The notes under the pieces were generated by a model that was not told where the DNA came from, ran no database searches, and worked only from the letters and a program-made list of their open reading frames with translations. A program made the translations under genes and the position numbers. A DNA stretch of 21,437 bases. Origin: CAMEON01 sp964463245. Lineage in GTDB: Bacteria > Bacillota > Clostridia > Oscillospirales > CAG-272. Location: the NCBI GenBank assembly GCA_964463245.1, contig CAYXBU010000036.1, positions 1 to 21,437 of the forward strand. The letters run 5' to 3'. This document shows positions 13,346 to 21,437 of the stretch, in pieces. Position 1 is the first letter of the stretch. Each line of letters begins with the position of its first letter.

Positions 13346-14836
13346 ATGACCATGTATATCATCGGGATCGACATCGGCACCTCGGCGACCAAGACCGCCG
13401 TCTACGACACGGACGGCACCCTTGTCGCCGAGAGCAGCCGCGCTTACCCGCTCCACCAGCCTCATAACGGCTGGGCGGAGCAGGATCCCGCCGACTGGTG
13501 GGAGGCGGTCTGTGCGACCCTGCGGGACGTGACTGCCGTGATCGACCCCTCGCGCGTGGCGGGAGTCGGCTTTTCGGGGCAGATGCACGGCCTTGTCATG
13601 CTGGATGAGCAGAACGAGGTCATCCGCCCCGCCATCCTCTGGTGCGACAGCCGCACCGGAGAGGAGTGCGCCGAGATCAACAATCGAGTCGGGCTGGATA
13701 CCCTCATGGAGATCACCGCATCCCCCGCACTGACCGGCTTTACCGCCTCCAAGCTCCGCTGGGTGCAGAAGCATGAGCCGGAGCTGTACGCCCGCTGTCG
13801 CCACATTCTTCTGCCTAAGGACTACATCCGCTTCATGCTGAGCGGAGCGTACCATACCGATGCATCGGATGCCAGCGGGATGCAACTGCTGGACATCCGC
13901 ACCCGAGATTGGAGTCCCCTTATGTGCCGAGAGCTGGGGGTGGACATGAATCTGCTGGCCGAGGTGCGGGAAAGCCCTGAGGCGGTCTCGCGGGTGAGTG
14001 CCCGCGCTGCCGCCCTGACGGGACTGCGGGAGGGAACCGTCCTCGCCGCAGGAGCGGGGGACAACGCCGCCGCCGCCGTCGGGACGGGGGTTGTCTCGGA
14101 GGGACGGGGCTTCACCACCGTGGGTACCAGCGGTGTGGTCTTTGCCCACTGCAAGACCCCTGCCGTTGACTCAGCGGGACGGATCCACACCTTCTGCGCC
14201 GCCGTCCCCGGGGAGTATCACACCATGGGGGTGACACAGGCCGCCGGGCTGTCCCTGCAATGGTTCCGCAATAACCTCGCACCGAACAGCTCCTATACCG
14301 AGCTTGACCGCATGGTCGAGGCTCTTCCCATCGGTGCCGAGCGGCTGATCTACCTCCCCTACCTCATGGGGGAGCGCACCCCGCACCTTGACCCCGACTG
14401 CCGCGGCGGCTTCTTCGGGCTGTCTGCCATGCACACGGCGGCGCATATGTACCGCGCAGTGCTGGAGGGGGTCTCCTATTCCCTCAACGATGCCTACCGT
14501 TTGGTTGCCGCGACCGGTAAGCCCATCACGGATATGGCCATTTGCGGCGGCGGTGCCAAGTCCCCCCTGTGGCGGCAGATGATCTCGGATGTGTACGGGA
14601 TCCCGCTGACCGATATGGCAAAGGGCGGCGGTGCGACCCTCGGCGCGGCCATTCTGGGCGGCGTAGCCGGCGGGGTCTATACCGACCTGCACTCTGCCTG
14701 CGCCCGCACCGTGCACGGTGGGAGCGTGACTCTGCCCGACCCCGACCGCCATGAGGCCTACGGGCGGGTATACGACCTGTATCGGCGGCTGTATACCTCG
14801 CTTGCATCGGATTATAAGTCGCTTTCGAAGCTCTGA
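13346..14836 (+). CDS. xylB: Xylulokinase
   Basis: XylB phosphorylates D-xylulose to xylulose 5-phosphate with ATP, feeding the pentose phosphate pathway. This FGGY-family kinase has the first phosphate motif G-I-D-I-G-T-S-A-T-K near residues 7-16 and substrate residues Met80-His81. W-C-D-S-R-T is at 99-104, the catalytic base Asp239 is in G-A-G-D-N, and the C-terminal C-G-G-G-A-K-S-P motif binds ATP. Three in-frame ATGs lie at 13337, 13346 and 13352. GAGG at 13332-13335 abuts the first too closely, so the second (10-base spacing, 496 residues) is preferred. It lies in the xylA operon, 22 bases before the next gene. Confidence 0.96.
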   Translation: MTMYIIGIDIGTSATKTAVYDTDGTLVAESSRAYPLHQPHNGWAEQDPADWWEAVCATLRDVTAVIDPSRVAGVGFSGQMHGLVMLDEQNEVIRPAILWCDSRTGEECAEINNRVGLDTLMEITASPALTGFTASKLRWVQKHEPELYARCRHILLPKDYIRFMLSGAYHTDASDASGMQLLDIRTRDWSPLMCRELGVDMNLLAEVRESPEAVSRVSARAAALTGLREGTVLAAGAGDNAAAAVGTGVVSEGRGFTTVGTSGVVFAHCKTPAVDSAGRIHTFCAAVPGEYHTMGVTQAAGLSLQWFRNNLAPNSSYTELDRMVEALPIGAERLIYLPYLMGERTPHLDPDCRGGFFGLSAMHTAAHMYRAVLEGVSYSLNDAYRLVAATGKPITDMAICGGGAKSPLWRQMISDVYGIPLTDMAKGGGATLGAAILGGVAGGVYTDLHSACARTVHGGSVTLPDPDRHEAYGRVYDLYRRLYTSLASDYKSLSKL

Positions 14837-14858
14837 ATACGCAAGGAGGTGCATGATC

Positions 14859-16127
14859 ATGAATGAATACCCACACAACCCCCTTCTGGACAGCCGCACA
14901 TTCGTACCGGATGTGGAGGCGCACACATGGGGGGACGGCCGTATCTACCTGTACGGCTCCTGCGATATACAGGGCAATCGCGGCTATTGCAGCGATGTAT
15001 ACCATGTTTTTTCCTCGTCCGATCTGATCAATTGGACGGATCACGGTGTTGCCTTTTCGCTGGCAGACTCGAACTGGGCGCGGGACTGCGGCGCGCTCTA
15101 CGCCCCCGACTGTGCCTACCGTGACGGCTGGTACTACCTCTACTACTGTGTGCCGGACGGGCGGTGCGGGGTCGCCAAGTCCCCAAGCCCGGCAGGTCCC
15201 TTTCGGGATGTGGGGCAGATCGCGGGGGTGCAGGGCATCGACCCTGCCGTGCTCGTGGACGATGACGGACAGGCCTACCTATACTGGGGACAGCTGACCT
15301 GGGGCAAGGTCGCCAAGCTGCGGGACAACATGGTGGAGATCGACCCCGATACCATCACTCAACCCCTGACGGTGGCCGAGCATGAGTTCCATGAGGGCAG
15401 CTCGGTCAAGAAGATCAACGGGAAGTACTACTTTCTCTTTGCGGATACCCACCGACACGGCGGCCGTCCGACGTCGCTGGGCTATGCCGTGTCGGACGAC
15501 CCCATGACGGGCTTTCGTTACGGCGGCGTGGTGATCGACAACTTCGGCTGTGACCCCGCCGTGTGGAACGACCACGGCTCCATGGAGTGCTTCGGCGGGC
15601 AGTGGTATGTCTTCTACCACCGCTCTACCCACGGCACCGAGTTCTCCCGCCGCGTTTGCGCCGAACCGATCTGCATTCAGCCGGACGGCTCCATCCCCGA
15701 GGTGGTGCAGACCAGCGCGGGAGTTGGTCGCGCCATCCCGGCGGATCGGGTGATCCATGCCCAGTTTGCCTGCGAGCTGAGCGGTCAGGTGCGAGTCGCA
15801 GGGGAGCCATCGGCGGGCGGTGCCCTGATGTTGACCGAGCTTGCGGATCGGGATACCGCCACCTACCGCTATCTGGACTTCCACGGTGAGGACATCTTCC
15901 GCATCCGCATGAGAAGCGGCGGCGAGGGGCGCGTGGAGCTGTACGCGGACGGCCTATACCACGCCGAGCTGTCGATCCCCGACGGCACCGACTTTGTCGA
16001 GACGACCGGGCACATCCCTCCCCTGCGCGGCACCCATACCCTGACCCTCAGGTTCTACGGCAACCTTCGTGACGCGGCGGTGGAGGAATTCTCCTTTGCG
16101 GCAGGCACGGAAGCAAATATTTCATAA
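14859..16127 (+). CDS. GH43 family glycosidase (arabinofuranosidase/xylosidase type) with C-terminal carbohydrate-binding-like domain
   Basis: This 422-residue protein has a five-bladed GH43 propeller with a plausible triad: Asp18 (F-V-P-D-V-E-A), Asp128 (G-I-D-P-A) and Glu179 (F-H-E-G-S). Residues 1-300 form the catalytic domain. About 325-420 forms a beta-sandwich like CBM6. It differs clearly from the XynB-type enzyme at 9312-10895, so the two are not recent duplicates. It has no signal peptide and is cytoplasmic, probably trimming arabinose or xylose from imported oligosaccharides; the exact substrate cannot be told from sequence. The start at 14859 has AAGGAGG with 9-base spacing. ATG 14853 is also in frame but too close. 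The longer frame from 14751 would overlap xylB. Confidence 0.87.
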   Translation: MNEYPHNPLLDSRTFVPDVEAHTWGDGRIYLYGSCDIQGNRGYCSDVYHVFSSSDLINWTDHGVAFSLADSNWARDCGALYAPDCAYRDGWYYLYYCVPDGRCGVAKSPSPAGPFRDVGQIAGVQGIDPAVLVDDDGQAYLYWGQLTWGKVAKLRDNMVEIDPDTITQPLTVAEHEFHEGSSVKKINGKYYFLFADTHRHGGRPTSLGYAVSDDPMTGFRYGGVVIDNFGCDPAVWNDHGSMECFGGQWYVFYHRSTHGTEFSRRVCAEPICIQPDGSIPEVVQTSAGVGRAIPADRVIHAQFACELSGQVRVAGEPSAGGALMLTELADRDTATYRYLDFHGEDIFRIRMRSGGEGRVELYADGLYHAELSIPDGTDFVETTGHIPPLRGTHTLTLRFYGNLRDAAVEEFSFAAGTEANIS

Positions 16128-16152
16128 AAACACAATCAACAGGAGGTCTTTT

Positions 16153-17322
16153 ATGTATCGGGACGATCTGCAACGCATCAACGCCATGATGCAACAAAAA
16201 GGCGTATTCACTCACCCCGAGACGGGGAAGTCCTACTACACGGGCTATGAATACGCGACCCTGTATGACTGGGATCAATATTTTGAGACCATCGTCCAGC
16301 TGTACCTCGGCTGGCCGACCGACTACGCCCGCAATGGCGTTGAGATATTCCTTGACATCCAGAAGGAGAACGGACATATCCAACGCTCCTCCAAGGGCTG
16401 TGAGGAACAGCTCTCGGAGCACGTCAAGCCCTTCCTGGCGCAGATATGCCTGCTCATCCTCAACCGCGAAGGGAAGGTCGATTTCCTCCGCGACAACGAG
16501 TATTTCTACTATCAACGCATGAAGAAGTATCTGGACTACTGGCTCCTGCGCCCCGAGAACTATGAGGGTCTTGCCTTCTGGGACAGCGGCCCCCACACCG
16601 GCATGGACACCCAGCATGAGCGCGCCGGCTACTGGTACGACAGCTACTGCTGTGGTGTTGACCTCAACAGCTACCTCGTCCGTGAGTGCCGCGCCTTTGC
16701 CCTGCTGGCTCGCCTGTTCGGTCAGACGGAGGACGCCGCGACCTATGAAGCACACGCCGACCGCCTGACGGAGACCATCCGCAAGCTCCTCTGGAACTGC
16801 GAGGACGGCTTCTTCTACGACCTTGACCGCCGCACGGGCAAGCAGATCAAGCTCCGCTCCATCGCCGCCTTTGCCGCCATGTGGGCAGGGGTCGCCACCC
16901 CCGAGATGGCATCCTCCATGGTGGGCTACTTGCAGGATCCGGCGGAGTTTGACCGTGGCTTCATCTACCCCGTCATGTCCGCCGCCATGCCCGGCTACAC
17001 CGAGGACTACCTCCCCGGTGACATGGGCTGTAACTGGCGCGCCAATACCTGGATCCCCACCAACTACTACGTTTTCGAGGCTCTCCGCGCATACGGCTAC
17101 ACCGATATGGCCGCCCATCTGGCCGATGAGACCTACCGTCAGGTCAAGCGTATCGGTGACCGTGAGTACTACGCGACCGAATCCGAGAGCGGGTGCGGTC
17201 TTGACCCCTTCTGGGGCTGGAGCCTGCTGGCCTACTTCATGCCCTATGAGAGCGAGAGCGGCTATGACCCCACCGAGGTCAAGCTGTCGCCCAATACCCG
17301 TATTCTGATCAAAAAGGAGTGA
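16153..17322 (+). CDS. GH37/GH63-like (alpha/alpha)6-barrel glycoside hydrolase, substrate unknown
   Basis: This 389-residue protein has motifs of trehalase, mannosylglycerate hydrolase and GH63-type enzymes. They are Y-D-W-D-Q-Y near residues 38-43, W-D-S-G-P-H-T-G at 143-150 (candidate general acid Asp144), G-V-D-L-N at 168-172, N-W-R-A-N-T-W-I-P-T-N at 294-304, and near the C-terminus A-T-E-S-E (343-345, candidate base) leading to F-W-G-W-S. It covers the helical barrel only, without the extra N-terminal sandwich of full GH63 proteins. There is no signal peptide, so it acts inside the cell. The start has AGGAGG at 16141-16146. It sits between GH43 and the aldo/keto reductase with four bases to the latter, so translation may be coupled. 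Its place in a xylose operon suggests an alpha-linked decoration on xylo-oligosaccharides. Confidence 0.75.
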   Translation: MYRDDLQRINAMMQQKGVFTHPETGKSYYTGYEYATLYDWDQYFETIVQLYLGWPTDYARNGVEIFLDIQKENGHIQRSSKGCEEQLSEHVKPFLAQICLLILNREGKVDFLRDNEYFYYQRMKKYLDYWLLRPENYEGLAFWDSGPHTGMDTQHERAGYWYDSYCCGVDLNSYLVRECRAFALLARLFGQTEDAATYEAHADRLTETIRKLLWNCEDGFFYDLDRRTGKQIKLRSIAAFAAMWAGVATPEMASSMVGYLQDPAEFDRGFIYPVMSAAMPGYTEDYLPGDMGCNWRANTWIPTNYYVFEALRAYGYTDMAAHLADETYRQVKRIGDREYYATESESGCGLDPFWGWSLLAYFMPYESESGYDPTEVKLSPNTRILIKKE

Positions 17323-17326
17323 ACCT

Positions 17327-18319
<993 letters not shown>

Positions 18320-18337
18320 TGGAAAGGAGAGGATAGC

Positions 18338-21300
18338 ATGAAGAGTCATCGCTTTACCGTGAAGCTGATCGCCCTGCTGGTGGTTGCCGCCACGCTAATG
18401 GGCTGTATGGCTGCCTGCTCGGGGGACAAGACCTCCGATGCGACCGATCCCGCCACGCAAGAGAGCCTCCTGCCGGGGACGGATGCTCCCGACACCGCGA
18501 CCGATCCAGCTACCGAACCCGCGACCGAGACCCCGACCGAGGCACCCGTCCTCTGGGAGGATTATGTGGAGCCTGCCGGAGCACAGACCACCGACCTGTC
18601 GGTGTCCGGCACCGTCAAGGGTGACGGCAAGGCTCCCGTGCAGACTGTCACCTACACCTACGCACCGAATGACCCCGCCTTTACCCTCAAGGAGGCCGAT
18701 GCCGAGGGGACGACTGTGACCCTGCGGCCGAACACCGTCAGTGTCCTGCAGATGAACCCCCTGTTTCAGGACGATGCGACAGCCTCCTATCAGGCCAAGG
18801 TGCAGGTCACGGGCAAGAACGAGTCAGCGGCTTGGAACGTGCTGTACATCGGTCTGCGCCTGTCCAACGTGGGCGGCGATGCCACCGGCAAGAACGGCGT
18901 GTGGTTCGCCATCCGCGAGCATGAGATCGGCCTCCGCACGAAGGATTGGCCGAACACCACCTACATGACCCTCCGCGAGGAGGACGTGGACTTCACCGAG
19001 GAACGGATGCTCTACATCCGGGACGACATGACCACCGATGTCATCACGGTCATGGCGGACAACGACAGCGGGGAGAAGGTCACGCTGGCCGTGATCAAGA
19101 TCGACGGAGATACCGTCTCTATGTACCACCCGGGCGAGGAGACCCCCACCATCACCGACAGCGGCGTGGAGGTGCCCGGCAGTGGCTACTTCAATATCTG
19201 GCTCCATCACATGGCAAACGGTCCCGTGTACATCACCGACCTTACGGCCACGGGCGCACAGGGAGTCAAGAAAACAGCGGAGGACGCAAACATGATGAAT
19301 TCTAAAGACGTGCTGGCGGATACCTGGGTCAGCACAGATGATGTGGGACGAGTGACCGGTACCGTGAACGGTTCCGTCGGCGACAAGAAGGTAGGCATCT
19401 TCTACTTCCTGTGGCATGACCCCAACATCCACGGTGGCGACGGCAAGATATACAACCACACCGAGACCTACTACACGGGCGGACAGGATGCCCTGATCGA
19501 CGTCATGCAGCAGGGTCCCTTGGGCTTTGCACACTACTGGGCGGAGCCGTACTTCGGCTACTACCGCTCGGACGATGAGTGGGTCATCCGCAAGCACACC
19601 TACCAACTGGTGGCTGCCGGGATCGACTTTATCTATATCGATGCGACCAACGGCCTTACCTATGAGAACACCTATGAGACCATCCTGCGGGTCTGGTCGG
19701 AGATGCGTGCCGAGGGGTACGAGACACCCCAGATCATGTTCCATTGCGGGGACAATATGTCCATCGCGCCCAAGTCCTTTGAGGCACTCTGGAACAACCT
19801 CTACTCCACGGGTCGATACGAGGAGCTCTGGTTCAAATACGAGGGCAAGCCCCTGATCTTTATTCCTCGTGACTACTATGAGTCCCTCCCCGAGGAGCAG
19901 AAGAACTTCTTCACCGTCCGCCACAGCTGGGCGAACAGCAAGGATGCCTGGTACAGCAGCAATCGCGGTAAGAACTGCTGGCCGTGGGCAGATATGTACC
20001 CGCAGGGTCCCGGGCTGTCCAGCAAGCGTAAGATCGAGCAGATGATCGTCATGAGCGGCTTCTGGGTCAACGGCAGCTTCGGCACCAACGGCGGCCGCAG
20101 TTATTCCTACAAGAACGGCGGTCAGCCCGCAGGCGGCAACTTCGGCTTTGACCTGGTGGACAGCGGCAGCTCCGGGCTGGGCATCGGCTTTGAGGAGCAG
20201 TTCGAGTACGCCATCGAGCAGGATCCCGGCATCATCATGCTGGTAGGATGGAACGAGTGGTGGGCAGGCCGCTGGGAGGCCGGTGCCGCCATTGGTCAGA
20301 CTGTTGCCAACACCTATGTGGTCACGGATGATGATCAGTGGACGAGACACTACTATGTGGATGCCTTCAACCCCGAGTTCTCCCGCGACATCGAGCCGGT
20401 CAAGGGGGTCTACAACGACAACTACTACTATCAGATGGCGCAGAATATCCGTCAATACAAGGGCTCCCGTGTCAATCTCGCCGCCTTCGGGCAGAGACCC
20501 ATCGACTTGGATGCGCCGCAGTCCCAGTGGGACATCGTCGGCCCCGAGTACCGCGACTACGCGGGGGATGTGACCGAGCGGGATGCCATGTCCTATGTCG
20601 GGCAGATCCACTACACCAACGACAGCGGACGGAACGACTTCGTGGTCGCCAAGGTGTCGAAGAACGGGAAGGACGTGGTCTTCTACGCCGAGTGCGCCGA
20701 GAACATTACCGCCCCCGAGGGCACCAACTGGATGAACCTGTTCATCGATGCCGACTGCAGCTCCGAGACCGGCTGGTACGGCTACGACTATGTGATCAAC
20801 CGCACGCAGAGCGGAAATACCTGCTCGATCATGCGCTTCCTGAACAACAGCTGGGAGATGGAGGAGGTCGGTTCGGCTTCCTACACTGTCCGCGGCAACT
20901 ACATCCAGATCAAGGTGGATGCCGACCTGCTGGGGCTGGGGGACACCTTCGACTTCAAGTGGGCGGACAACTCGGTGGATGACGGCGACATCATGCAGTT
21001 CATCGACAGAGGGGACGCGGCTCCCAACGACCGCTTCAACTATCGTTATACCACCGTGGAGACCGAGGTCGTCATCCCCGAGGTGCTGACCGAGGGCATG
21101 ACCGTGCTCAAGGCAGGCTCCTACTATGCCTACGCGGGCGGTCGGATGGTGAGGCTGGACGAGTCCTCCACCAAGGCGGTCTTCTTCGGTGACGAGGAGC
21201 ATCTGTACGTCCCGAAGGCCTTTGCCACCGAGGTCATGGGGCTGACCGTCAGCGGCGAGTCCTATAACCACTACGGCATCGAGTATGTGGACATCACCGC

Positions 21301-21412
21301 CGCGCTGGAGTCCTGCGGCAAGACCGTCACCCGCTCGGCGGATATGCTGGTGCTTGCGGATGCACCGGTAGATGAGGCTGCCCTGCTGACCCTGTACAGA
21401 GCCTTGTACTAA
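18338..21412 (+). CDS. Large surface lipoprotein with GH71/GH99-like barrel, CBM9-like and copper-amine-oxidase-N-like domains
   Basis: This 1024-residue protein starts at an ATG after GGAAAGGAGAGG. The signal peptide has L-M-G-C (Cys23), with a second possible lipobox at Cys27. A Thr/Pro/Glu linker (30-70) leads to a concanavalin-A-like module (about 80-310). A GH71/GH99/WbsX-like (beta/alpha)8 domain (about 345-700) has G-I-F-Y-F-L-W-H (353-360), G-I-D-F-I-Y-I-D (428-435) and W-N-E-W-W (638-642) with candidate catalytic Glu640 and nearby Glu647. A CBM9-like sandwich (about 745-900) and a C-terminal copper-amine-oxidase N-domain-like module (about 910-1024) follow; the latter often serves as a wall-attachment module in Clostridia. 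It is probably an endo-acting surface glycosidase that generates oligosaccharides. It is the last gene of the xylA operon. No terminator is visible in the 25 bases after it. Confidence 0.75.
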   Translation: MKSHRFTVKLIALLVVAATLMGCMAACSGDKTSDATDPATQESLLPGTDAPDTATDPATEPATETPTEAPVLWEDYVEPAGAQTTDLSVSGTVKGDGKAPVQTVTYTYAPNDPAFTLKEADAEGTTVTLRPNTVSVLQMNPLFQDDATASYQAKVQVTGKNESAAWNVLYIGLRLSNVGGDATGKNGVWFAIREHEIGLRTKDWPNTTYMTLREEDVDFTEERMLYIRDDMTTDVITVMADNDSGEKVTLAVIKIDGDTVSMYHPGEETPTITDSGVEVPGSGYFNIWLHHMANGPVYITDLTATGAQGVKKTAEDANMMNSKDVLADTWVSTDDVGRVTGTVNGSVGDKKVGIFYFLWHDPNIHGGDGKIYNHTETYYTGGQDALIDVMQQGPLGFAHYWAEPYFGYYRSDDEWVIRKHTYQLVAAGIDFIYIDATNGLTYENTYETILRVWSEMRAEGYETPQIMFHCGDNMSIAPKSFEALWNNLYSTGRYEELWFKYEGKPLIFIPRDYYESLPEEQKNFFTVRHSWANSKDAWYSSNRGKNCWPWADMYPQGPGLSSKRKIEQMIVMSGFWVNGSFGTNGGRSYSYKNGGQPAGGNFGFDLVDSGSSGLGIGFEEQFEYAIEQDPGIIMLVGWNEWWAGRWEAGAAIGQTVANTYVVTDDDQWTRHYYVDAFNPEFSRDIEPVKGVYNDNYYYQMAQNIRQYKGSRVNLAAFGQRPIDLDAPQSQWDIVGPEYRDYAGDVTERDAMSYVGQIHYTNDSGRNDFVVAKVSKNGKDVVFYAECAENITAPEGTNWMNLFIDADCSSETGWYGYDYVINRTQSGNTCSIMRFLNNSWEMEEVGSASYTVRGNYIQIKVDADLLGLGDTFDFKWADNSVDDGDIMQFIDRGDAAPNDRFNYRYTTVETEVVIPEVLTEGMTVLKAGSYYAYAGGRMVRLDESSTKAVFFGDEEHLYVPKAFATEVMGLTVSGESYNHYGIEYVDITAALESCGKTVTRSADMLVLADAPVDEAALLTLYRALY

Positions 21413-21437
21413 ACCCACCTTCATCGCCACATAACGG

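Noticed and set aside
18824..21430. An 868-codon open frame on the minus strand opposite the 1024-residue lipoprotein gene
   Set aside because: It mirrors a well-supported gene with a start, ribosome-binding site, signal peptide and recognisable domains. The antisense protein has low-complexity His/Val/Gly composition and no domain, as expected from GC-rich codon use.

Overview
The window looks like a chromosomal segment of a GC-rich, anaerobic, spore-forming (or ancestrally spore-forming) Bacillota, most likely class Clostridia near Oscillospiraceae/Ruminococcaceae. The grounds are strong AGGAGG ribosome-binding sites before nearly every gene, sigma-A type promoters, a SpoIIP-like sporulation gene, a YuzA/DUF378 protein, an RNHCP protein, and GH43/XylAB carbohydrate genes typical of gut or plant-fibre degraders. 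This placement is inference from gene content; no phylogenetic marker was tested.

Positions 1-5400 hold small housekeeping and accessory genes. They are a divergent SpoIIP-like protein, a MITE-like palindromic element abutting its stop codon, tRNA-Thr(CGT) with its own promoter and terminator, a YuzA-like membrane protein, a possible orphan small RNA, and a minus-strand cluster (TetR regulator, RNHCP zinc protein, four-helix membrane protein). A multi-CXXC zinc-ribbon protein is divergent from the TetR gene. The TetR gene has a near-perfect promoter with a palindromic operator candidate over its start point. A bidirectional terminator at 5335-5374 separates this part from the next.

Positions 5402-21412 form one divergent carbohydrate-utilisation locus. 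An AraC-family regulator sits in the middle. On the minus strand follow a cytoplasmic GH43 beta-xylosidase (own promoter) and a 1297-residue multidomain lipoprotein. On the plus strand an uninterrupted six-gene operon runs xylA (xylose isomerase), xylB (xylulokinase), a second GH43 enzyme, a GH37/GH63-like (alpha/alpha)6 glycosidase, a YghZ-like aldo/keto reductase and a 1024-residue lipoprotein. The two lipoproteins bracket the locus and share a C-terminal or central GH71/GH99/WbsX-like barrel, but carry different accessory modules. The model is surface binding or cleavage of a xylose-containing glycan by the lipoproteins, import by a transporter encoded elsewhere, cytoplasmic trimming by the GH43 and GH37/63-like enzymes, and entry of xylose into the pentose phosphate pathway through XylA and XylB under AraC-type control. 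The surface-enzyme part of this model is inference, and one lipoprotein lacks the Glu expected at the catalytic position.
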